From assembly GCA_021791815.1 (NCBI GenBank), contig JAJYVV010000023.1, positions 1 through 34,926 of the forward strand: DNA of 34,926 nt, in the 5' to 3' direction. The notes beneath the pieces are model-generated. The model saw only the letters and a program-made list of their open reading frames with translations. It did not search any database and was not told where the DNA came from. This document shows, piece after piece, positions 9,057 to 18,304 of the stretch. The translations under genes and the position numbers were made by a program. How positions within the stretch are numbered: the first letter of the stretch is position 1; each line of letters begins with the position of its first letter. Source of the stretch: Bacillota bacterium (GTDB lineage Bacteria; Bacillota; Sulfobacillia; RBS10-35; JAJYVN01).

Positions 9057-9803
9057 GTGCCGTCCGCGGCCGGAGGGCCCCAGAGGGCCATCGCCTTCGG
9101 AAGCCGCCAGCTCGTGTCCCCGTCCGGGCCGCCCATGGCCGGCACCGATGTGGTGGTGTTCGAGTCCCTCTACAACGCGCTTGGCCACCTGCTCACGGAG
9201 CCGCTCGGAGCGGACCTTGCCGTCGACGGTACGTTCGGTCCCCTGGACGCGGCCGCCGCGCGCCGCATCCAGGGCCGCTTCGGCCTCGGCGCCGACGGGA
9301 TCGTCGGCCCGTCCACCTGCTTCGTGCTCGGCCATGGAGCCGGGGCGCATCGCACGTACGGAGGACCGGCCTTCGGCAGCCGCGTCCTGCGCCCGGGCGA
9401 CGACGGGGGCGACGTGTGGGTGCTGCAGAATCGCCTCGCCGCCCTGGGGCGGATGAAGCGCCCCGGCGACGGGGTCTGGGGCGACGACACGGCCGCCGCG
9501 CTGGTGGGGTGGAAGGCCGACGTGGGCCTGGCGGGTGACCCCGTCGCCGACCTGCAGACCGCGAACGCCCTGGTCATGGCCAGCCTCGCCGGAGGCCGCG
9601 CCGTCTGGAGCGGGCGGAACGGCCTGGATGTCGCGTGGATCCAGCGCCGTTTGGTGGACGCCGGCCTGCTGCGCGCGCCTGTGGATGGCATCTGCAGTCC
9701 GGCGACGGTGGCCGCCCTGCGCGCGTTCCAGGCCGGAGCGCGCCTGGTGGCCGACGGCGTCGCCGGTCCGGACACGTTCCTGGCCCTCGGGCGGGCCGGG
9801 TAG
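9057..9803 (+). CDS. Protein with about three peptidoglycan-binding (PG_binding_1-like) repeats
   Basis: GTG start 8 nt after GGGGAGG. Repeats VVVFESLYNALGHLL...VDGTFGPLDAAAARRIQGRFGLGADGIVGPST, DVWVLQNRLAALG...GDGVWGDDTAAALVGWK, DVAWIQRRLVDAGLL..PVDGICSPATVAALRAFQAGARLVADGVAGPDT. Confidence 0.8.
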   Translation: MPSAAGGPQRAIAFGSRQLVSPSGPPMAGTDVVVFESLYNALGHLLTEPLGADLAVDGTFGPLDAAAARRIQGRFGLGADGIVGPSTCFVLGHGAGAHRTYGGPAFGSRVLRPGDDGGDVWVLQNRLAALGRMKRPGDGVWGDDTAAALVGWKADVGLAGDPVADLQTANALVMASLAGGRAVWSGRNGLDVAWIQRRLVDAGLLRAPVDGICSPATVAALRAFQAGARLVADGVAGPDTFLALGRAG

Positions 9804-9892
9804 ACGGCCGCGCCGGCCCCGTACCCGGGACGCCGACCCCCTCTTCGGGCCCTCCCGCGACGAATCCGTGTCCGGGGAAGGGGTGGCGCCGC

Positions 9893-10306
9893 GTGGATGT
9901 GGACGAGTTCGGCCGGCGGCTCGAGGCGATGATCGACCGGGTGCCGGAGACCATCCTGCGCCGCCTCAACGGCGGCGTCACCGTTTCCGAAGAGACGCGC
10001 CGCCGGCCGGGGGATCCGCCCGGCGTCTTCATCCTGGGCGAGTACGTCACGGATCCGCACCTCGGGGCCCTCGTCGTCCTCTACCATGGTTCCTTCGCCC
10101 GCCTGTTCCGCGGCGAGCCCGGCGAGGTCTGGGAGCGCGAGATGTGGGACACCCTCCGCCACGAGTTGCGGCACCACGTGGAGGGCATCGCTGGCGTCGA
10201 CGACCTGGAGGTCGAGGACGCGGCCGAACTCGCGAAGATGCGCGAGCGGGAGCGGCCGGCACCCTTCCGCGTCCGAGGCGGACTTCCGCGGCGGCGCCGC
10301 GGCTGA
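9893..10306 (+). CDS. Zincin-like metallopeptidase (PF06262-type)
   Basis: VFILGEYVTDPHLGALVVLYHGSF...EMWDTLRHELRHHVEGIAGVDDLE with HExxH (HELRHH). Confidence 0.75.
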   Translation: MDVDEFGRRLEAMIDRVPETILRRLNGGVTVSEETRRRPGDPPGVFILGEYVTDPHLGALVVLYHGSFARLFRGEPGEVWEREMWDTLRHELRHHVEGIAGVDDLEVEDAAELAKMRERERPAPFRVRGGLPRRRRG

Positions 10307-10415
10307 GCGGCGGGGGGCGTGGCGCGGGAGGCTGCCAGGCCCGCGTCGGCGCCTCGGCCCATTGGTCTCGCAGACCACGGATCGGCAGGGCGGGGAGACC
10401 CCCGTGGGGCGGCGT

Positions 10416-11831
10416 CTATCCCGCCCGGCGAGATCCGGCCCCGGAAGGCGCCGAGGCGGGCGCCTGCGGCTCCGCCGGGCGGGCCGGGGGGCGCCGCCGA
10501 TCCGGCTCGGCGCCGCCGGCCGCGGGTTCCGGCCGGGCGTCGCCTCCGGTCCCCGATGCCCCGCCCGCGCCCTTCCGCGTGCCTGCGCCTCCGGGCCGCT
10601 CCGCGCCGCGGAGCAGGAACGCCGCCGGCATCAGGGCCCGCTCGCCGAGCCGCTCGCGGATCGCGTCGCCCGCCCGTGCCGCGGCGCGCAGGCGCGCGGC
10701 CGCCTCCAGCGCGGCACCGCGGTCCAGGAGCGACGGCTGCCGCACAGCCCGGGCCGCCGGGCGCAGTCGGTGGGCCGCCAACGCCACCATGCGGTACCGG
10801 GCCCGCCCGTCACAGTGGGAGCGGATGGCCCGCATCGCCGTCCGGAAGAGCTCGCCCCCCATGTCCGACCCCTGATCGAGGGGCGCGGACGCATGCACCT
10901 CCCGGAAGTCCGAGCGGCGCAGGGTGACGGTGACCGAGCCCGCGAGCAGCGCCCGCGCCCGCAGCCGCCGCGCCACCTCCTCCGCCAAGGCGAACAGCAC
11001 GGGCCGCACCTCCGCCTCCAGTGCCGCGTCCTCTGCGAGGGTGGTGCCATGGCTGACGGACCTGGGGACGGCCCCGCCCGGGGTGCCGGGGGGTGTGACC
11101 GGGCTGTCGTCGCGGCCGTGGGCCGCGGCCCAGAGCCGGCTGCCCGCCCGGCCGAGCCGCCGTTCGCAGAAGGCCGGGCCGAGGGCGGCCAGGTCGCCCA
11201 CCGTCCGGACGTTCCAGGCCTTCAGGCGCTCGGAGAGGGCGGGGCCGACTCCGAAGAGGTCGGACACGGGCCGTGGCCAGAGGAGCAGCGGGACGTCGGA
11301 GCGCCGGAGGCGCACCAGCCCGCGCGGCTTCCCCATGGCGGCAGCCATCTTCGCGAGCAGCTTGTTCTCGGCGATGCCGACCGACACCGGAAGACCGAGG
11401 TCCCGCATGGCGGCATGCGCCAGCGCCCGGGCCGCGGACTCGGCTCGGGCGCCCGCCGCCGGGCACCCGGTGAGGTCCACCCACGCCTCGTCGATGCTGA
11501 ACGGCTCGACGGCGGGACTGAGCCCTTCGAGCAACCGCAGGAGCGCCGCGGACCGGTCGCGATACAGGGCGAATTCCGGCGGCAGCGTGATCAGTTCCGG
11601 GCAGAGGCGCCGCGCGGCCGCGACCGGCATGGCGGCGCGCACCCCGCACCGACGGGCCTCATAGGACGCGGAAAGCACGACGCCCGCCCGCGCCGCGGGA
11701 TCGCCGGCCACGGCGACGGGCCGGCCCGACAGCCGCTCCGGCTCCCGGGCCACGTGGCACGAGGCAAAGAAGCTGTCGGCGTCGACATGCAGGATCGTGC
11801 GTTCCGTATCGTTCGGCGCCACGTGGACCAT
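10416..11831 (-). CDS. dinB: DNA polymerase IV (Y-family)
   Basis: ILHVDADSFFASCHVAREPERLSGRPVAVAGDP, SASYEARRCGVRAAMP, EPFSIDEAWVDLTG, SVGIAENKLLAKMAAAMGKPRG. Start uncertain (ATG 11831 or the GTG just downstream). Confidence 0.92.
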   Translation of the reverse strand: MVHVAPNDTERTILHVDADSFFASCHVAREPERLSGRPVAVAGDPAARAGVVLSASYEARRCGVRAAMPVAAARRLCPELITLPPEFALYRDRSAALLRLLEGLSPAVEPFSIDEAWVDLTGCPAAGARAESAARALAHAAMRDLGLPVSVGIAENKLLAKMAAAMGKPRGLVRLRRSDVPLLLWPRPVSDLFGVGPALSERLKAWNVRTVGDLAALGPAFCERRLGRAGSRLWAAAHGRDDSPVTPPGTPGGAVPRSVSHGTTLAEDAALEAEVRPVLFALAEEVARRLRARALLAGSVTVTLRRSDFREVHASAPLDQGSDMGGELFRTAMRAIRSHCDGRARYRMVALAAHRLRPAARAVRQPSLLDRGAALEAAARLRAAARAGDAIRERLGERALMPAAFLLRGAERPGGAGTRKGAGGASGTGGDARPEPAAGGAEPDRRRPPARPAEPQAPASAPSGAGSRRAG

Positions 11832-11868
11832 CTTCCCTTCTATGGACTGCGCCGTCGATTCTGTACGA

Positions 11869-11916
11869 GAACACATCCGATCTTACATGGGAACACAGGT
11901 ATGGTCAAGCGGAGGG
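11869..11916 (-). promoter_or_regulatory. Putative dinB promoter with two TGTGTTCYC direct repeats
   Basis: Minus strand TTGACC-ATACCTGTGTTCCCATG(17)-TAAGAT followed by CGGATGTGTTCTCG. Repeats (plus strand GAACACA at 11869-11875 and 11891-11897) are 22 bp apart, in the spacer and just past the -10. Confidence 0.5.
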
Positions 11917-12042
11917 GCGGCGGCGGCCCGCCCGGCCCGGGCCGCGTCGGCGCGACGCGCGACAGGCGGTCAGCCCCCGCATGGCCGCAACGGTGGCGCG
12001 GGCATTCTACGCGCGACACGCGCCGCTGTGGGAGGGTGTTCC

Positions 12043-12330
12043 ATGCCGATGACGGATTCGTTCGAGCAGTTCAAGGACCACCTCGGCGAGAAGCTGAACC
12101 TGGCACAGCGCATGGGGGCGTCGCGGGGCACGATCCTCAATGCCGCCAAGGATTTCGCCGGGTGGCTCTCGGAGTCCGTCGACCCGAACAACCCGGAACA
12201 GCGCCTCCTGAAAGAAATGTGGGACGTCGCCGACGACAACGAGAAGAACGCGATGGTCAACGTCCTGGTGAAGTTCATGGACCGCGAGGGCGGCAGCGCC
12301 CGGCGCCGCGACGCCGGAACCGTCCACTGA
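12043..12330 (+). CDS. DUF3243 family protein
   Basis: MPMTDSFEQFKDHLGEKLNLAQRMGASRGTILNAAKDFAGWLSESVDPNNPEQRLLKEMWDVADDNEKNAMVNVLVKFM; GGGAGG SD. Confidence 0.85.
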   Translation: MPMTDSFEQFKDHLGEKLNLAQRMGASRGTILNAAKDFAGWLSESVDPNNPEQRLLKEMWDVADDNEKNAMVNVLVKFMDREGGSARRRDAGTVH

Positions 12331-12498
12331 GGGCGCCCGCCGCGCCACACGGCCCAAGGTGTGCAGGGGGCGCGCCGGTCCGGGGCGAACGGCTCGCTCC
12401 GACGAACTCTGTCCCGACCGGGCGCGCCGCCCGGCACGCGCGGGTGGGAGCGGGGCCGGCCAGCCCCGCCCCCACCCGGGACCGGGAGGCAACAGCAC

Positions 12499-13812
12499 TT
12501 GGGTCGGATCCGGCTCCGTCCGGGCCGGCAGCGTTCCCTGCTCGCCGGTCGGCCATGGGTGTATCGCAACGAGATCGGGGAGGTGGAGGGGGATCCCGCC
12601 ACCGGCGACGTGATCGTCGTCGCCGACGCGCGCGGGCGCTACGTGGCGACCGCCTTCTACCACCGCACCAGCATGCTGGCCGCCCGGGTGCTCAGCCGCC
12701 GCGAGGGCGAGGAGGTCGGGACCGACTTCTTCCGGCGGCGCCTGCTGGCCGCGTGGGCCCTGCGCTCCCGGTTCCTCGACGACGTGTCCGCCTGCCGCGT
12801 GGTGTTTGCGGAGGCGGATGGGCTTCCCGGCCTGATCGTCGATCGCTTCGACCGGGTCCTCGTGGTCCAGACGCTGACGGCCGGCATGGACGCCCGGTTG
12901 GATATGGTGTTGGACACCCTCACCGCGATGACCGGGATCACCGACGTGTACGAGCGCAACGACGGGCCCGTTCGGCGCCTTGAGGGCCTCCCCGAGCGGC
13001 GCGGCCCCCTGCGCGGGCACCCGCCCGACCGGGTGGACGTGCGGGAAGGCGCCGTGCGGCTCACCGTCGACCTCGCCCGCGGACAGAAGACCGGCCACTT
13101 CCTGGACCAGCGGGACAACCGCCTGGCCTTCGGCCGTGCCGTGCGCCGCCTGCTGGTGGAGCCCGCCCTCGATGGGGCCGCGGTCCCTCCGCCGCCTCCG
13201 CGGGACCCCGGGGGCCCCGCCGCGGCAGCGCCGCCGGGCGCCTGCGCGGGGCCCCCGGCCGTGCCGCCCCCGCCGGCCAGGGCGGTCCGCGTCCTCGACG
13301 CGTTCTGCAACACGGGGGGATTCGGACTGCACGCCCTAGCCGCGGGCGCGGGCGAGGTCTGGTTTGTGGATAGCTCGGAGGCCGCCGTGGAGGCGGCCCT
13401 GGAACACGCCGAGCGGAACGGGTTCGGCGGCCGCGCGGTCGGGCGCGTCGGCAACGCCTTCGACGAGCTGCGATCGCTCGAGGCCGAGCCGCGAAGCTGG
13501 GACGCCATCGTGCTCGACCCGCCGGCGTTCGCCCGGGGCCGGGCCCAGCTGGACGGCGCCTTCCGCGGGTACAAGGACCTCAACCTCCGGGCCATGCGCC
13601 TCCTCGCGCCGGGCGGGTTGCTCTGCACGTGCTCGTGCTCGCAGCCGGTCACGTGGGAGATGTTCTCCGCCATGCTCGCCGAGGCGGCCGCCGACACGGG
13701 GCGGTCCATGCGCGTACTCGAGCGCCGCGGTGCACCGGCCGACCACCCCGGCCTCCTCGGCGCGGAGGAGACCCAATACCTGCAATGCCACCTCCTGCAG
13801 GCGGTGGACTGA
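12499..13812 (+). CDS. Class I SAM-dependent rRNA methyltransferase (RlmI-like, PUA + EEHEE + Rossmann)
   Basis: LRPGRQRSLLAGRPWVYRNEI (PUA), GLPGLIVDRF, QKTGHFLDQRDNR, VLDAFCNTGGFGLHA, DAIVLDPPAFARG. TTG start after GGGAGG. Pro/Ala-rich insertion in the middle. Confidence 0.88.
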   Translation: MGRIRLRPGRQRSLLAGRPWVYRNEIGEVEGDPATGDVIVVADARGRYVATAFYHRTSMLAARVLSRREGEEVGTDFFRRRLLAAWALRSRFLDDVSACRVVFAEADGLPGLIVDRFDRVLVVQTLTAGMDARLDMVLDTLTAMTGITDVYERNDGPVRRLEGLPERRGPLRGHPPDRVDVREGAVRLTVDLARGQKTGHFLDQRDNRLAFGRAVRRLLVEPALDGAAVPPPPPRDPGGPAAAAPPGACAGPPAVPPPPARAVRVLDAFCNTGGFGLHALAAGAGEVWFVDSSEAAVEAALEHAERNGFGGRAVGRVGNAFDELRSLEAEPRSWDAIVLDPPAFARGRAQLDGAFRGYKDLNLRAMRLLAPGGLLCTCSCSQPVTWEMFSAMLAEAAADTGRSMRVLERRGAPADHPGLLGAEETQYLQCHLLQAVD

Positions 13813-14159
13813 GGCCCCCGGCCACCGGGACCCCGGGGGGCGCACCGCGGACCGGCGCGTCCTTCCGGTCGCGGCATCCCCTCCCGGACTTCCGTTCGCC
13901 AGCCATCGCCAGTCCACGGCTGCCGCCTTGTGCTAGACTGCCCGTGCATAGGAATGGTCCGGGCTGCCCGACGAGCACCGGCCCGGCGGCAGCGCGCCGG
14001 GTGCGGGCGGGCCGCCAGGTGTGCCCGCTGGGGACGCCTCGCCCCGCGACCCGGGTTGCGCCGGCGGGAGGGCCCTGGGCCCGTTCGGTCCGGCGCCGCG
14101 CACAGTGCGGCCCGCCGGGTGCGCGTGCCGTCATACCGCCCCCTGCGTGAGGTGAGGTC

Positions 14160-15503
14160 TTGCCCAGCGCCGCGCCGGCCGCCTCCCTGCATGGCCCCGT
14201 TCCGGCTGCCTGGGTGGCCATGGTCATGGGGCCGCCGCGCCTCTACCCGCCGCTGCCATGGGTCCTCATCGGCGCCCTGCAGACGCTGGAGTGGGTGTTC
14301 GTGCTTTACACCCTGTACACGATCTGCATCCCCGTCGCAGGGCTCTGGACGCGCCAGATCACGCACTGGGTCGCGCCGCGCTCGCGCTTCGCGATCGTCG
14401 TGCCCGCCCACAACGAGGCCCGGGTCATCGAGATGCTGATCCGCTCCTGCCGGGCGATGAACTACCCCGCCGATCTCTGCGACATCTACGTCGTGGCGGA
14501 CAACTGCACGGACGCCACCGCGGACGTCGCCGCCGCCGCGGGCGCGCTGGTGATCGCTCGCGAGAACGCCGAAGAACGCGGCAAGGGGTATGCGCTGGAT
14601 TACGGGTTCCGGATGATCCTGGCCGGCCGGCGCCACTACGACGCGTTTGTGGTTTTTGACGCGGATAATTTGGTGCATCCGGACTTCCTCAACGTGATGA
14701 ACGCGCACATCTGCCGGGGCGACAGGGTCATCCAGGGGCGGATGGACGCCAAAAATCCCACCGATACCTGGATCTCGAGCACCTTCGCGATGTCGGTGTG
14801 GGTCAGCAATCGCTTCTGGTTCCTTGCCAAGTACAACCTCGGTCTGTCTTCCGTGCTGGGCGGCACCGGCATGTGCATCGGCACCGACCTGATCCGAGAG
14901 ATCGGTTGGGGCGCCCACTCATTCACCGAGGACCTTGAGTTCACGATGAAGGCGCTCGCCCGCGGCATCAAGACGGTCTGGGCGCACAACGCGATATGCT
15001 ATGACGAGAAGGTTCAGACGTTCGCGGCGTCCTGGAAGCAGCGCAAGCGCTGGGTGCAGGGCCAGACCACCGTGGCCCGCGGCTACATCGGGTCCATGTT
15101 CTGGCGGGGCCTGGTGGAGGCCAATCCCGTCCTGCTGGATGCCGCGTTCCAGCTGTTCACGCCCTTCTACCTCATCGTGGGCACGGTCCTGATGGTCTGC
15201 GGGTTCCTCGTGCCCGGCGAGTTCCTCACCGGCGCGCTCCTGCACCGTCTGGACTCGTCGGACTTCTGGGTTCTCCTGGCCTTCGTGGAATACAGCATGC
15301 CGCTCGTGGCGGCGCTCATCGACCGCGTGCCCCTCCGGGCTCTGGTCTACCTGCCGCTGTACCCGGTGTTCGTGAACTCCTGGTTGCCGCTGGCGTGGGC
15401 CGGCATCTTCGGCCCGCGGCCACGGCACTGGACCCACACCGAGCACACGCGGGCCATGGCGTACAGCGATCTCCTGGCCCTGCACGGCGCGGAGCGGCGG
15501 TAG
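14160..15503 (+). CDS. Glycosyltransferase family 2, membrane-associated
   Basis: FAIVVPAHNEARVIEMLIRSC...YVVADNCTDATADVA...FDADNLVHPDF...ED LEFTMKALARG...QRKRWVQGQ plus C-terminal TM helices. Start TTG 14160 after GTGAGGT; ATG 14220 possible. Confidence 0.88.
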   Translation: MPSAAPAASLHGPVPAAWVAMVMGPPRLYPPLPWVLIGALQTLEWVFVLYTLYTICIPVAGLWTRQITHWVAPRSRFAIVVPAHNEARVIEMLIRSCRAMNYPADLCDIYVVADNCTDATADVAAAAGALVIARENAEERGKGYALDYGFRMILAGRRHYDAFVVFDADNLVHPDFLNVMNAHICRGDRVIQGRMDAKNPTDTWISSTFAMSVWVSNRFWFLAKYNLGLSSVLGGTGMCIGTDLIREIGWGAHSFTEDLEFTMKALARGIKTVWAHNAICYDEKVQTFAASWKQRKRWVQGQTTVARGYIGSMFWRGLVEANPVLLDAAFQLFTPFYLIVGTVLMVCGFLVPGEFLTGALLHRLDSSDFWVLLAFVEYSMPLVAALIDRVPLRALVYLPLYPVFVNSWLPLAWAGIFGPRPRHWTHTEHTRAMAYSDLLALHGAERR

Positions 15504-15508
15504 GCGCC

Positions 15509-16195
15509 ATGCGGCAGGCCCCGCTGCCGGCCGGGGCCGTGGTCCTGGCCTACGTGGCCGCCCAGATCGGGGGGGCCGCGGTGGCCGCGACCCTGGCCGG
15601 CCTTGTGGGCCGCGGATCGGCCGCATCCGCCACCGACCTTGGCGTTCAGGTCTCGTATGGGGTTTCCTCGCTGGCCCTCTTGGCGGCGGCGGTGGCGGCC
15701 CTCCGCCTGGCCCGCGTACCGCGTGCGTCGTGGCCCGGCACGGCCTGGCCCGGGGGCCGCTGGGTCTGGGGGGGCGTGGCGGCGGGCATCCTGCTGAAGT
15801 TCGCCGGAGACGGCCTGGCCGCCCTCGAGCAGGCCATCACCGGGCCGGTGCGGGCGAACAACCCGCTCGTGCTCTACCCGCATCTCTTCGCCCGGCCGCT
15901 GTCGTTCGCCGCGCTCGTGTTCGCGGTCGTGGTCATCGCGCCGGCCGCCGAGGAGTTCTTCTTTCGCGGCCTCGTCTATGGGTGGCTGCGGGGTCGCCTG
16001 GGTCCCTGGCCCTCGAGCCTCATCGCGGGGCTGCTCTTCGCGGCGGCCCATGCGGATTGGACGCTGGTGCCGCCGCTGTGGCTGCTGGGTGTCGGCCTGT
16101 GCTGGCTGTACGAACGCTCCGGGTCCCTCTGGCCGTCCGCCGCGGCGCACGCCGCCCTCAACGGGTTGGCGGTCGTGCTCACCATCGTGTCCTGA
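15509..16195 (+). CDS. CPBP family intramembrane metalloprotease
   Basis: APAAEEFFFRGLVYGWLRGRLG...LLFAAAHADW...SLWPSAAAHAALNGLAV: CPBP (Abi) motifs EExxxR and H. Confidence 0.88.
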   Translation: MRQAPLPAGAVVLAYVAAQIGGAAVAATLAGLVGRGSAASATDLGVQVSYGVSSLALLAAAVAALRLARVPRASWPGTAWPGGRWVWGGVAAGILLKFAGDGLAALEQAITGPVRANNPLVLYPHLFARPLSFAALVFAVVVIAPAAEEFFFRGLVYGWLRGRLGPWPSSLIAGLLFAAAHADWTLVPPLWLLGVGLCWLYERSGSLWPSAAAHAALNGLAVVLTIVS

Positions 16196-16347
16196 CGCGC
16201 CGGGGAATCCGCGGCGTGGGCGCCGGCCCGAACGGCGCGTCCCTCGCCGGAGCGCGCGGCTCTGTCGGAGCCCGAGGCTTCCGTCGCGCGTGCGGCGGTG
16301 GTCGCGACGGCACCGCGCCCCGTCCGCCCGCTGCCACGGCCCGTCCG

Positions 16348-17619
16348 TCACGCCAGTGCCCGCACGACCCGGCGAATCCCGCGGATGGTGCCCTCGACGT
16401 CCTCGTCCGAGAACAGCGGGTGCACGTCGACATGCACCGCCCGCCCCAGGAGCTCGAGGCTCCGCGGGCAGGCGTCGGGCACGAGCGCGTCCGCGGGGGC
16501 CGCCGGCCGCCACGGCCCGTAGTGCGCCCGACGCTGCATCAGCGCTTCCCAACCGGTATACACGTGGGCGTCCCTGCTGCCCGGATCCCAGAGCGAGCCG
16601 CAGCCGATGCGCTCGGCGCGCAGTGCCGCCAGCACCTGGGGTTTGCGCCTGGCGTCCGGCAGGAAGAAGACGACGCAGACCCCGCAGTCGCCCGCGGGGT
16701 CGGGGAGCCGGCGCAGTCGCAGCCCGAGGTCCGCGATGCCGTCGCGAATGGCCGCCGCGGCTCCGCGCAGGCGCCCGAGCAATTCGGGGAGCTTGCGCAG
16801 CTGCGCGAGGGCCACCGCGCCGCACAGCTCCGGCATGCGGAAGTTCATGCCGAGGAAGGGCGGCTCCGCGAACCCTTCGCGCGCGCCGGCCCCGGCGCCG
16901 TCGTGGAAGATGACCGCGCGCTCGTAGAGTCGACGGTCCCCCGTCGTGACCAGGCCGCCCTCGCCGCTCGTGAGCAGCTTGGTGAACTGCAGCGAGAAGC
17001 AGCCGATGTCCCCCCACGCCCCGAGGCGCCGGCCGCGATAGGAGCCGCCGTCCGCCTGGGCGACGTCCTCGATGAGGGCCACGCCGCGCTCGCGGCAGAA
17101 GGCGGCGAGAGGCTCAAGGTCGGCCGGAGTGCCCCGCATGTGCACGGGCAGCACGGCGCGCGTCCGGGAGGTGGTGCGGCGGGCCACGTCGGCGGGGTCG
17201 AGGGTGAGGCTGTCGTCGACCTCGGCCACGACCGGCGTCGCTCCCATCACCGCGACGGCCATAGCGCTGGCGACCCAGGTGTACGCCGGGACGACGACCT
17301 CGTCCCCGGGCCCGATACCGGCCGCGGCGAGCGCCGTGCAGAGCGCGGACGTGCCGGAGTTGACCGCGAGGGCGTGGGGCACGCCGACAGCGGCCGCGAA
17401 CGCTTCCTCCAGCGCGGCGACCTGCCCGGGTCCGGTGCCCGGGCCGTAATAGCGGAACAGCCGGTGCGACCGCGCCACCGCCAGGGCGGCCTGCTCCTCC
17501 TCGGCGTTCATCACGGCCGCGCCCGGATACATCGCGGGCGTCGGGCGCTGCTTCGCGGGCGTCGCGCCGTCGATGGCGAGGCGCTCCGGCCCTCGTTCCT
17601 CCTCCGACTGCATGGGCAT
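16348..17619 (-). CDS. DegT/DnrJ/EryC1/StrS-type PLP-dependent aminotransferase
   Basis: VPHALAVNSGTSALCTALAAAGIGPGDEVVVPAYTWVASAMAV...ALIEDVAQADGGSYRGRRLGAWGDIGCFSLQFTKLLTSGEGG. Start ATG 17619 or 17613. Confidence 0.88.
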   Translation of the reverse strand: MPMQSEEERGPERLAIDGATPAKQRPTPAMYPGAAVMNAEEEQAALAVARSHRLFRYYGPGTGPGQVAALEEAFAAAVGVPHALAVNSGTSALCTALAAAGIGPGDEVVVPAYTWVASAMAVAVMGATPVVAEVDDSLTLDPADVARRTTSRTRAVLPVHMRGTPADLEPLAAFCRERGVALIEDVAQADGGSYRGRRLGAWGDIGCFSLQFTKLLTSGEGGLVTTGDRRLYERAVIFHDGAGAGAREGFAEPPFLGMNFRMPELCGAVALAQLRKLPELLGRLRGAAAAIRDGIADLGLRLRRLPDPAGDCGVCVVFFLPDARRKPQVLAALRAERIGCGSLWDPGSRDAHVYTGWEALMQRRAHYGPWRPAAPADALVPDACPRSLELLGRAVHVDVHPLFSDEDVEGTIRGIRRVVRALA

Positions 17620-17698
17620 CCGCCCCCCATCCCCGTCCCGCGGGCCGGGACCGGATGGCCCCGGCGTTCGCGTCGGCGGCCCCGTGCCCCGGCCGGGG

Positions 17699-18304
17699 TC
17701 AGAGCCACCCCCGCTCCTCGGCGATCCGGGCGGCCTCGGCCCGGGTGCGCGCGTCCGTCTTTCCGATGGCCGCCGAGAGGTGGTTGCGGACCGTCCCTTC
17801 GGAGAGGTGCAGTTCCTCCGCGATCTCCGCCACCGTGCCGCCCCGCCGCGCCGCGGCGAGCACCTCCCGCTCCCGCTCCGAGAGGGGGCTTTCGCCCCAG
17901 AGCAGTGCCTCCAGGGCGAGGTCGGGCGAGACGACGCGTTCCCCTGCCGCGGCCCGGCGGATCGCCACGGCCAGTTCGGCCGACGGGGCATCCTTGAGTA
18001 GGAAGCCGGCCGCGCCCGCTTCCATGGCCCGCCGCAGGTAGCCGGGCCGGCCGAAGGTCGTCAGCATCACGACGCGGCAGGCCGGCACCTCCCGCCGCAG
18101 GCCCGCTGCGGCCGCGATCCCGTCCATGCCGGGCATCTCGATATCAAGGAGGGCGACGTCCGGCCCGGTCCGCCGCGCCGCCTCCACGACCTCGTCCCCC
18201 CGGCAGACCTGGGCCACCACCCTGAGATCGGCCTCCAGCGCGAGCAACGCCGCCAGCGCCCCCCGGACCATCGCCTGATCCTCGGCCAGAAGCACGCGAA
18301 TCAT
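17699..18304 (-). CDS. NarL/LuxR-family response regulator (DesR-like)
   Basis: MIRVLLAEDQAMVRGALAALLALEADLRVVAQ...DVALLDIEMPGMDG...LLKDA...LSEREREVLAAARRGGTVAEIAEELHLSEGTVRNHLSAAIGK. Confidence 0.92.
   Translation of the reverse strand: MIRVLLAEDQAMVRGALAALLALEADLRVVAQVCRGDEVVEAARRTGPDVALLDIEMPGMDGIAAAAGLRREVPACRVVMLTTFGRPGYLRRAMEAGAAGFLLKDAPSAELAVAIRRAAAGERVVSPDLALEALLWGESPLSEREREVLAAARRGGTVAEIAEELHLSEGTVRNHLSAAIGKTDARTRAEAARIAEERGWL

Noticed and set aside
6060-9350. 1096-aa minus-strand ORF
   Set aside because: Antisense of GH2 and peptidoglycan-binding genes; Arg/Gly/Ala/Pro-rich with no domain-like sequence.
10363-10377. TGGTCT-CGC-AGACCA hairpin between zincin and dinB
   Set aside because: Only a 6-bp stem with 3-nt loop; too weak to call a terminator between these convergent genes.
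10086-12983. 965-aa plus-strand ORF
   Set aside because: Runs antisense to dinB and out of frame across DUF3243 and the methyltransferase; low complexity.
12657-14918. 753-aa minus-strand ORF
   Set aside because: Antisense to the methyltransferase and GT2 genes; GC-driven spurious ORF.
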